Below, piece by piece: positions 9,556 to 17,926 of a stretch of 64,000 nucleotides of DNA. The stretch spans positions 558,001 to 622,000 of the forward strand of contig OZ037879.1 in NCBI GenBank assembly GCA_964035575.1, read 5' to 3'. The stretch is from Rhynchopus sp. YZ270_cl-10. Taxonomy: Eukaryota; Euglenozoa; Diplonemea; Diplonemida; Diplonemidae. The position numbers were made by a program, and so were the translations under genes. The notes beneath the pieces were generated by a model. That model did not search any database. It saw nothing but the letters and a program-made list of their open reading frames with translations, and was not told the origin of the DNA. Each line of letters begins with the position of its first letter. The first letter of the stretch is position 1.

Positions 9556-10668
9556 TCACTTCTTGACACAACCTCTCTCTGCTAGGTCTTCCACAAAGCG
9601 GTCCTTTAGGAACACTATTTCCGCCCATTTCGCGGAGCTAAGCGCTTTAAAGAAATCCATTTTCTTCGCAATCGCACGGAGACGTGATTTCGATGATTTT
9701 GCCCCCCCTTCTTTGCTTGCAGCCTTAAAACAGATTTTAAGCACTTCCAACGCTCTACCAATTCTTGGTGGTTCAAGAAGCTTCATAAGATCTGAAGAGA
9801 ACAAGGTACACATGGTGTTTCTTGTGGCAACTTCGGAGTCGCAACGGAAGCAGGGGAGGAGCACTGATTTGTTCACCACCTCATCGAGCACTTCGAGAAA
9901 CGAACGGTACTCTGTCGCTTCATCCACACGAAGAACTTCCACTAGGGTGCGGGATGTTTCCATGGCGAGAGACGCTGCTGCGAAACTATCCTCTATAAGC
10001 ATGGTTTCATCACAATCGTATACTCTATACACCACCGCGAAGGACAGCATCAACTCCGCCAAATGGCAAGGCATACTGCGATGGCAGACGAACGATGGAT
10101 CCCCTATGGGAATTTCCTCCGCCTCTTCGCTTTGCATCTCCCAAAAGGGGGTCGTAGAGTGGGGAGAAAAAAAGTTGTTTGTTAGCAGTTCGTGGTTGTC
10201 GCCTTCTTCCGCTGCGGTTACTAAGGATTCGAATTCGTGGTGAAGATGTGGTGGCAGGTGGTTGGCAAGAAGTGATTTTAATTCTTCCTTGGAGAGGTCG
10301 GAGTGTGCAGGGTCAGAGAGGGTCAGGTGGAGGGCTTCGATGGCGGCAAGGCGCTCGCTGTCTTCGTGGTTTCGTGAGTCCTCCTGGCGTGCCTCGCTTT
10401 CTCGAAGAAGAATGTCTTGCGTAGCGGTGCGCATCTCCCTGCTAGCGTGCTGCACTGTCTTCATATTCTCCGCTACATTTCCGGTATCAAACCGCGCCGT
10501 ACAACGGTCACTATGCACCCGATAGCACCCCACACAGCAATACCGTAAATGGCACTGCGGGCATGTGTACTTCGAAGCAGCCTCCTCGCAAACATCGCAT
10601 ACCCGGTGTACTGCGCGGGTAGCGGATACGACAGGGGTGGCCTGGTTTATGAGAAATGGTGATGTCAT
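9556..10668 (-). CDS. ZNHIT2: HIT-type zinc-finger protein, ZNHIT2-like
   Basis: 370 residues. The N-terminal zf-HIT module (about residues 24-56) has cysteines and histidine in the order CDVC, CPQC, CCVGC, H and C. The rest matches the ZNHIT2 layout: an acidic helical linker, HHEFESLV...LLTNNFFSPHSTTPFW (compare the FERLL...PPWRPWW region of animal ZNHIT2), then LAELMLSFAVVYRVYDCDE like its conserved helical core. ZNHIT2 works with the R2TP/HSP90 chaperone system in assembling snoRNP and U5 snRNP, so a nuclear/cytosolic assembly role is expected. The ATG follows directly on a T/C tract and AG. The gene symbol rests on recalled family features, not a database search. Confidence 0.8.
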   Translation of the reverse strand: MTSPFLINQATPVVSATRAVHRVCDVCEEAASKYTCPQCHLRYCCVGCYRVHSDRCTARFDTGNVAENMKTVQHASREMRTATQDILLRESEARQEDSRNHEDSERLAAIEALHLTLSDPAHSDLSKEELKSLLANHLPPHLHHEFESLVTAAEEGDNHELLTNNFFSPHSTTPFWEMQSEEAEEIPIGDPSFVCHRSMPCHLAELMLSFAVVYRVYDCDETMLIEDSFAAASLAMETSRTLVEVLRVDEATEYRSFLEVLDEVVNKSVLLPCFRCDSEVATRNTMCTLFSSDLMKLLEPPRIGRALEVLKICFKAASKEGGAKSSKSRLRAIAKKMDFFKALSSAKWAEIVFLKDRFVEDLAERGCVKK

Positions 10669-10700
10669 CTAAAAAAGGGAGGAGAAAAAAAAAAACACAC
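10669..10700 (-). promoter_or_regulatory. Probable trans-splice acceptor of the ZNHIT2-like gene
   Basis: A T-run plus CTCCTCCCTTTTTT ends in AG immediately before the ATG, leaving no genomic 5' UTR after splicing. Confidence 0.5.
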
Positions 10701-10776
10701 TGAAATATGCAAATATGCAAAGACTGCTTCGGTAAAAAGAGGGGGCGTCAAAAAAAGGGTTTTGGTTAATACCAAA

Positions 10777-10817
10777 GAGTTTTTAGAGATGACCCTTAAG
10801 CCTCTCAGTTGTTTAGA
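10777..10817 (-). repeat. Module A copy, diverged
   Basis: GAGTTTTTAGAGATGACCC then TTAAGCCTCTCAGTTGTTTAG; the hairpin is partly decayed. Confidence 0.55.
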
Positions 10818-10882
10818 AAGAAAAGTATGTGTGATGTGAGAAGTTTGTATTAAGTCCTGAGGTGGTTTTTTTGGGAAAGGGT

Positions 10883-10883
<1 letters not shown>

Positions 10884-10913
<30 letters not shown>
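10884..10913. repeat. GA microsatellite
   Basis: Uninterrupted run of GA dinucleotides followed by GGGAGAGA. Confidence 0.9.
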
Positions 10914-10914
<1 letters not shown>

Positions 10915-10918
10915 AAAA

Positions 10919-11372
10919 TGTTTTACTTTCGTTTTACAAAACCGCCACCGCAGTGACAAAATAGACTATTAGTTGAACTCATCCAACCGCCTGGTTGGGT
11001 TTCAGTTCCCATTCCTAAACAAAACAGACAATCCGAAAAAACCCTTGTGTTATTTTAGCTTCACTTAAGAGTCTGAGATGGAAGGGATGGGTAGCAGCAA
11101 CGTGCTGCAACAAAAGTCTTTCAAAACACAAAAATAAAATGAAAAGTTCACGTGCACACTCATTGAAGAGGTTTGCTTGTGTGTAGCTTTGATTTTCTTT
11201 GGGTACGTGCACAGTGAACGACCTACACAAAAAATACGAGCACGATAGATACAAAAAACACACGTTGTTGTAGTGCAACAAACATTGCAAACGAACAGTT
11301 TGTGAGATGGTGAGGTCCTCGAATCTCTCCCAACCGCCTGGTTGGTTCTTCGATCCTTTTGTTCCTTTCATC
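10919..11372. repeat. 450-bp direct duplication, copy 1
   Basis: Matches 11416-11862 almost base for base. Each copy is bounded by a small palindrome of the form CCAACCGCCTGGTTGG and contains module D (GAAAAGTTCACGTGCACACT). Frames in the two copies differ by indels, so I do not call a gene. Confidence 0.8.
11138..11165 (-). repeat. Module D copy 1
   Basis: AAAATGAAAAGTTCACGTGC then ACACTCATT. Shared with 11634 and 13631; in gene orientation it ends GTGAACTTTTC plus a T-rich tail. Confidence 0.6.
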
Positions 11373-11415
11373 TCCCGCGGGGAAAAAAGGGTAGTTGAAA
11401 CATGCTAAAAAAATG

Positions 11416-11862
11416 GTTTTACCTTTGTTTTACAAAACCGCCACCGCAGTGACAAAATAGACTATTAGTTGAACTCATCCAACTGCCTGGTTGGTTTTCA
11501 GTTCCCATTCCTAAACAAAACAGACAATCCGAAAAAACCATTGTGTTATTTTAGCTTCACTTAAGAGTCTGAGATGGAAGGGATGGGTAGCAGCAACGTG
11601 CTGCAATAAAAGTCTTTCAAAACACAAAAATAAAATGAAAAGTTCACGTGCACACTCATTGAAGAGGTTTGCTTCTTTGTAGCTTTGATTTTCTTTGGGT
11701 ACGTGCACAAAAAATACGAGCACGTTAGATACAAAAAGCACACGTTGTTGTAGTGCAACAAAAACACTGCAAACGAACAGTTTGTGAGATGGTGGGGTCC
11801 TCGAATCTCGCCCAGCCGCATGGTTGGTTCTTCGGTCCTTTTGTTCCTTTGATTCTCCTCAG
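11416..11862. repeat. 450-bp direct duplication, copy 2
   Basis: Second copy of 10919-11372, separated by about 40 bp. Scattered substitutions and small indels suggest moderate age. Confidence 0.8.
11634..11662 (-). repeat. Module D copy 2
   Basis: Same string as copy 1, carried by the duplicated segment, so it is not an independent insertion. Confidence 0.6.
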
Positions 11863-12840
11863 ACCAAACCATCTCTCTTCTGCTGTTGCGGTTTGTGACG
11901 CATTAATATGAGGGTTTTGCTAATGCAAAGAATTGCACCCTGCAATGGGTGGTCAACGAAGCAACGGAAACGATAAGCTCGCGAAAACAAATAAAAACTA
12001 ACCAAACGAGACATAACAAATGTAAAAACAACGTAGGGTGATACAGCGCGCACTTTTTCATGCAGCGGAAAAACGCGCAAAATCCTTGAGAGACTCGTTA
12101 TTCTTTGCTTAGTGCTCAAAAGACTTAAAACGGGAGGGGGAACATAAATGTTGTTTGTTGTTCGCTTCCACACCACTTCTGATTCAGACTCGAGTCTTTT
12201 GGCTGTCCACACAAGCGCCTGCCAAAACGCTCGCCTCGTGGGTGTGGACTTTTATTATACATTTTTTCCGATAGTCTACACAAGAGAGCAGAAACCCAAA
12301 AACACAAAAAGGAGTGGGGGGGTCACAACGTCTCTCTCTTGGTGTCCCATGCTGTACGGACAGTTGGGCCTCACCCTTTCTCTTAGGGATTTACATGGAC
12401 TTACTTACAGGTAGTACACTGTAACCCAAAGGGGGACTCTGCAGAGCGACTCTGGCCTGACCGTTTGTCGCTGTCTAATGCTCCGGATGCGAGCACCCAT
12501 CAGAGTATAGGGGGCCAGCCTGACCCAGTATTTATATACCCTGCCAGGGTGAACTTGCACAAAAGAGGGCAGGGACGTTTAGGAACCCTGAGGACTAAGG
12601 GAAGTCCCGCATACCCCAACAGAAAGACAAAGGCTATGCATTGGTGATAAAGGAGAGGCAGGGTTGCTGAAAAACAAAAACCCTGAAGGCACAAAAACGC
12701 CCCGCATACCCCTCCTCGCCTCCTGTTTTGTAATCTCTCAGGTCAAGACATCGGTTCGAGCGGTCAACACCTTCATAGAGTTTCTTGAGGAGCGGACCCC
12801 CGGATGCAATTTAAGGTCCAGCCCAGGAACAAAAAGAAAG
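11863..12840. other. Unassigned intergenic DNA
   Basis: No supportable gene. The second half (about 12350-12835) is more GC-rich and less repetitive than its surroundings, and abuts the 3' end of a LINE copy. It could be a remnant of another element; I recognise nothing in it. Confidence 0.5.
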
Positions 12841-13626
12841 AAAAGTTTATAAGATGATCCTAAGCCTCTCGTGCTTAGTCACCTTATCATATTCGTTATC
12901 GCATAGCTTCAGCTGCGCTGGCTTCTACAAGTTTGTTGTCAGGGATGATGTCATTTCCCCAGCCGGAGTTCGTAATTTTGGCACGTACGATGACGTGTTC
13001 GAGCATGTGCATAGTGTAGCGCGGGTACGTAATAACTGGGCGACGGTCGTAGCCTATAAGTCCGGGTGCGCCAATGGACCGGAGGCCCCGTGAGGAGGAG
13101 ATGGCAGATGCGGGAAATGGGTTTTGGATCCCAAGAGCTTTGCACAGGCGGTGAAGCTTGTTGAGCAATGTGCGCAAGGCAGAGGCCCGTTCTCTAATGT
13201 TAGAGGTTGGCCGGAGAACGTAGATCCTGTGGAAAATTTCCAAGTCAATGGCAAGTTCCACGCATGTCACAGGCAGGTTGGCGGTGCTCCATTTCAGGGA
13301 GGAGGCCCATTGGAGCATTCGCTTCAGTTCGTGGCGCTTCTGCTTGCATCTCGGATCATCGTCCTTCCCAAAGAAAGGGGCGAGCTGCCGGTAGATGGCC
13401 TCCTGGTATGGGGGCGCATCGAACACTTCAAAGTCCATACGCCATGGGTGGCGTGCAGGCGCTGTGGTAGTCCGCGAGGACAGGTGATCATCTACTGCGG
13501 TGGTGACGTCCAGCAGGTATCTCTGCGTGTCAACGACGACTTGCTTGGGCGTGTTCGTGGGAGCTATGCCATGCATAGCCAGGCAACTCGGGGTGTTCGG
13601 GCCGATCCTGTCGAGGAGAGGGCGGT
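12841..13626 (-). mobile_element. Young 5'-truncated LINE copy
   Basis: Contains the last ~226 codons of the LINE ORF (12896-13576 is open to the same stop) plus the module A tail. It differs from the copy at 60.5 kb at only scattered positions. The 5' break lies at 13626, right against the T-rich tail of module D in the 3' flank of the WD40 gene. The 3' tail TTTTCTTTCTTTTT resembles the sequence at the 5' junction, consistent with target-primed insertion at a T-rich site. Confidence 0.9.
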
Positions 13627-13630
13627 AAAG

Positions 13631-13655
13631 AAAATGAAGTTCACGTGCACACTCA
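13631..13655 (-). repeat. Module D copy 3
   Basis: AAAATGAAGTTCACGTGCAC then ACTCA. Lies between the stop codon of the WD40 gene at 13664 and the LINE 5' junction. Confidence 0.55.
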
Positions 13656-13663
13656 CATAATTA

Positions 13664-16193
13664 TCACAGATAGATGAAGTCATGAGGGTTGAACTGCCTT
13701 GCATCCTCAAGGGCAAGTTGTGTGTCTGCAGCAGTGCGTCTGCTCTCCACGAGCTCAGCAGCTTGGGCAGACACGATACGTTTGTACTTGTCGACGATAC
13801 CATTGTGCTTGTCGACCATACCCTTGTAATTGTCGACGATAAGTTTGTACTTGTCGACATCGGCACGAGCCTCGCACAGGAGTGCCATGAGGTCCTCTTG
13901 CATGGGTGGTGGTTCCGGGTGTGCGAAGGACACAGCATGTGGGTCTGGTGGCACCCTGTTAACCTTCGTCTTCCGGTCGACCTCTGCATACCACCGCTCC
14001 CGGCAGTACAGCCAGATGTCCAGAAGGAACTTCAGCACAGCCGCATTCCCCACCCACTCGCCAAGGTTCTCCCCCACATCCACCAGCGCCTCGTTCTCCT
14101 GCGACACCCCCAGAGCAAACGCAAACTCAAGCAGCCCAAGCAACACCTCCACCCAGTTCTCCACCCACCGTGAGAACGGCTTGTCTTTCAGCACGATGGC
14201 AGTCCAGATCAGCGGCATGCAGGTAATCAGCCCCGCCCGGCCTGCACAGTTCACAAGCGTCTGTGGGTTCCACCCAAAGAGAACGCCGATGGAGCCCGTG
14301 AAGATGAGCTGTATGGCGAAGTACTCGCTGTGCTCAAAGCGGTACCCGTCGAAGACACAGGCAGACGCACGCAGCGCATGTGTCGGTGTCTGTTCACGCC
14401 ACTCCCACCGTGCGGCGACGTACCGATCCAGCCAGCGCGTCGGCGGCACAGCAGCAGTGACGTATGTCTTCCGAGCACGATTTGCCAGCCACAGCAGCCA
14501 TGCAATCACCCCTGCAGACAGCAGCAGAATGCCCATGCCCACACCCAGATCGGCGTGGCTTCCGTGAAGCACCAGCGCAGTGGCGCCTTGCATGATAGGC
14601 GTCCACAGCAGCTCCAACACAAGGCACACCACCGGGACAGGCATCTCACGGAGCGAGGCCAGCACACCAGGCGTGCCGTACACACTCCGAGGCACGTCGT
14701 CAGGATGAGCATGGTGATGATCACGGTGTTCCCGACGGCAGCACCACGTTCCTCGCGGAGTGTGTCTCTGCCGATTCTGAGCTGCGAGGGGCTCAGGACA
14801 AACGGCATCGGTGTTGCTGTGTCGCGTGGGCACTCCAGCATGCGGAGGTACATCTGTGCACGCGCCACACGCGACAGGCCGTGCGACGTCATGGTGAACG
14901 ACCCACCCGTCACCACCGTCGTCGCCAAGGCACCACCAGTCACCCCTGAAGCCGTTGCGGTTGTGGTCCACTCTGTGTACTCCTCCAACACTGCGCTCCC
15001 ATCATCGGGCTGGCTCAGCAGCGTCTGCGGTGTGAGTGTAGAAGGCACAGCAGTGTCCGGTGCAGGTGTCTGTGGGGGAAGCGTCTCAGGGATGGCTGTG
15101 TCGGGTGCTGGCGTGGGTGGGGGCTGGGTGTTTCCTGGTGTGAGTGTAGATGGCAACGCAGTTTCTGGAGCTTCTGTTTTTGGCGCGTCCGTCCCAGGTG
15201 CATCAGTTGCAGGTGGATCTGTGGCAGGCGGGTCAGTTGCAGGTGGGTCTGTATCAGGTATGTCTGTCATCAGCATTGTGTTCCACACACGCACCGACCC
15301 GTACGATGCACTAGCAATGAAGCGACCATCCTTCGAGAACCGCACACTGTCGACCGCACTTGTGTGTCCCTTCATGTCGAGGATGAGGGATAGCGAGCTG
15401 TCTGGTACCCACATCTTCACCTTCTTATCCCCGCCACCTGCAGACACTATGTACGCACCATTGGCCGAGTACGCAATGGAGTTCACCCACGAGTTATGCC
15501 CAAGGAAGGTGGCCTCTGCCTTCTGCGTGGCGAGGTCCCAGATGATCACTGTGTTGTCGAATCCGCCGCTTGCAACCTTTTTCCCATCTGGAGAGTAGGC
15601 CACGGTCAGAACCTCGTATGTGTGCCCTGTCAGGGTGAACTCCACGGACTTGCTTGCCACATTCCACACGATGACGTCTGTACCACCACAGGACACTATG
15701 CGGGTGTCGTCTGGAGAGAACTCTGCACCATTCACCGCACTGCTATGCCCAGAGAGCACGTAGGCCACCGCACCAGAGGCCCCCTATCTCCGGTCACAAT
15801 CTGCGTACCCCCACTCGAGAACGCGACACTATATACAGGGGACCCAACATCAACGGTCTGCTGCACGGTAGCGTCACTGACACGCCATATCTTCAAATTT
15901 CCATCCTCATCACCACTTGCCACTGTTGCCCCATCCGGTGAGTACCGCACACCCCGCAACGGAGACACATGACCTGCATAGGACTGTACCATATCCCCAG
16001 TCGAGGTGTCCCATTCACGTATCGAGTAGTCAGAGCTTCCAGTTATGAGGCGCGTCCCAGAAGGGGAATAGTCGATGGCAATGAGAGACGAGGTGTATGT
16101 GATCATTCCGACACAGGCCGCATCGTCGCCACTTAGGCAGGCAGGGAGGACGTGGAGGTGTAACGAAACTGCCCACAAAGCGAGGATCTGCAT
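13664..16193 (-). CDS. WD40 ectodomain / multi-spanning membrane protein gene, two frame breaks
   Basis: Begins at the ATG at 16193 with a signal peptide (MQILALWAVSLHLHVLPACL). Six or seven WD40 blades follow (TGSSDYSIREWD, ASGDEDGNLKIW, CGGTDVIVWN, ASGGFDNTVIIWD, SAGGGDKKVKMW, ASYGSVRVWN). Next is a repetitive TDPPATDPPATD/TLTPQT stalk, then about six hydrophobic helices from 14.7 to 14.1 kb, and a cytosolic tail with VDKYK-type short repeats up to the stop at 13664. Coding character passes between frames at a G run near 15780-15784 and at a GTGTGT near 14680. No intron fits either place, so these are real indels (pseudogene) or sequence errors. The layout recalls large membrane-protein families of bodonids, a recollection only. 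Confidence 0.7.
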
Positions 16194-16260
16194 AAAAGAG
16201 TAGTTGACAACGTGCTAAAACACGTCTGAGTCGAGCTCATGCAAAGGATGTGTACGTGAG
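16194..16260 (-). promoter_or_regulatory. 5' flank of the WD40 gene with module F
   Basis: On the + strand AACGTGCTAAAACACGTCTG lies 15-40 bases upstream of the ATG. A near match, AGGTGCTAAAACGCGTCTC, occurs at 36988. The sense strand has TTTTAG 23 bases before the ATG, a possible acceptor, and TTTTATATACC further upstream. Confidence 0.35.
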
Positions 16261-17046
16261 TGGTATATAAAAGGGCACCCCTACTCGCGCATCTCCTGAA
16301 CAGTGTGGTGTTTTGTTTTGGGGGTGTTAAGGAGGCAGGAGGGAAATGCATGAGAGACAGGCAGGAAGTGAGATACGGCAGCAGAGATCAGGAGGTGCGT
16401 TCAAGATGCAAGAAGAGTTTTAAAATAGATTCGTCTTCAATTCAGAGAAACCACTTGACAGTGTCGCATACGTTTTCTCCACAATAAAAGATCCAAGAGG
16501 ATAATAAAAAGGTGAAGGAATGGGGAAGGGACGCTTTTTTTTCGCTCTCCCCGAACAGTTACAAACAAGTTGTCGGGGGATCGGTTGGGTTGGGGCAGGT
16601 GTGCATCGTTCTGGAATTGGGAGAGTCACAAAAAGAGAGAAAAAACTGGCACAAGGAATGCGTGAGTGTGTCAGATACCCATGCAGGCTGACATATGAGG
16701 GAAAAGGGGAGGGATAGGGAAACGTACTGGAGATACCGGGAGGAAGTCCGAAGGAACAAAGCAAAAGAAAGAGAGAAAAAAAGAGAGAAAAAGACGTAAA
16801 TACACGCCGTCTTTCCTCGGGTGGGGTTCCTCCTTCACTCTACCTCCCCGTTGGTGTCAAAAAATAAAAATAATAAAAGAGAGAGAAAAGTTGAAAGTGC
16901 AAACGCCTCACCGTGCATCGGCGGACGCAGGCACTGGTTCCCCGCGGGTTATCTAACCCTAGAGAGCACTTCATTGGGGGGAAAAAAAAAGAATTGCTAT
17001 CGAAAAACGGGGTGTGCTGTGGATAGGAGGCTCGATAACCATTTGC
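16261..17046. other. Intergenic region with module B
   Basis: Apart from the module B copy at 16885 I see only low-complexity and purine-rich DNA. No coding region is supportable. Confidence 0.5.
16885..16965 (-). repeat. Module B copy 5, long form
   Basis: AAAGTTGAAAGTGCAAACGC, CTCACCGTGCATCGGCGGAC, GCAGGCACTGGTTCC, then CGCGGGTTATCTAACCC. Read on the minus strand the last part is GGGTTAGATAACCC, close to a pol III B box/T-arm. Confidence 0.75.
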
Positions 17047-17193
17047 TCAATCTGTAGAGGCGGGCTCGGTGTGTTCCAGCTCGTAGTCGTCCACAGGCTC
17101 CCACGCGTCGTCGTCGGAGCAGTGCGGAAGAAACATAGAATACACAGACGAAAACTCGTCGTCGATCACACCTGGCTCATCAGCAACACCCAT
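17047..17193 (-). CDS. Possible small acidic protein or last exon
   Basis: 48 codons from ATG to TGA, D/E-rich (GVIDDEFSSVYSMFLP, SDDDAWEPVDDYELEH). It is GC-rich with third-position G/C, unlike the flanking DNA, so it looks truly coding. Its shortness and an AG about 50 bases upstream suggest it may be the final exon of a gene whose other exons I cannot place. No family recognised. Confidence 0.4.
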   Translation of the reverse strand: MGVADEPGVIDDEFSSVYSMFLPHCSDDDAWEPVDDYELEHTEPASTD

Positions 17194-17350
17194 CAAAGCG
17201 CCAGGATGTTGCAGTGGTTTTGAAAATCGGGCGCGGGGTTTTCTACAGAGCACACCTCGCTTTATTTTTATTTTTTCTCAGCAATTCGTTGTGGGAAAAG
17301 AGAAAATGTTATCAAAAAGAATGCACCTGACTGTACACACTGCAAAACAG

Positions 17351-17388
17351 TGATAAGGTGAATCCTAGCCTCACTTTGCTTAGCTACC
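17351..17388 (-). repeat. Module A copy, diverged
   Basis: TGATAAGGTGAATCCTAGCC then TCACTTTGCTTAGCTACC; weakened hairpin. Confidence 0.5.
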
Positions 17389-17926
17389 CCCTTCGCCCCC
17401 CCCCCAAGATAATTATACCCCATCAAATGGCAGGGATCTTCACACTCTGGAGTTGAACAACACTATGCTTCCCCCAACCCCAGAACTGAAAGACCTGAAA
17501 ACTGTGTGCATTTTTTTTTATCCACGAATTGATGTAATGGCGAATTTTGCAACACCATCTGGGCCCCTTTTTTTGTGGAACCGAACCCCTTCACCAATAC
17601 ACACGGAAAACCCCGCTTTTTCGACTTCGGGGGGTTTTGTATCCCCGAATTAGTAAAGCATCATCCTCATTGTCCGCTAGCTCTCTGTCAGCTTTACACT
17701 CTGCATCGCAATCGATAGGCGTGCTTAGAAGAAGACTACACTCTGCTCTGTCCATCCGACAGCACATTTTCCAGCTTGCAGCCGTTTTAAAACAGTCGTT
17801 GTGTTTGACGAAGCTCCATGCAATTTCTTCATAGAAATAGAGAGAAACCTTTTTGTTGTATCAACTAACCTACCCACCTAGGCACGTCTGTGTACATTTT
17901 CCCCTCTCTGTCAATCACAACACCTC

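Noticed and set aside
11015-11371. 118-codon frame in the 450-bp duplication
   Set aside because: The second copy breaks the frame differently and codon use is unlike host genes.
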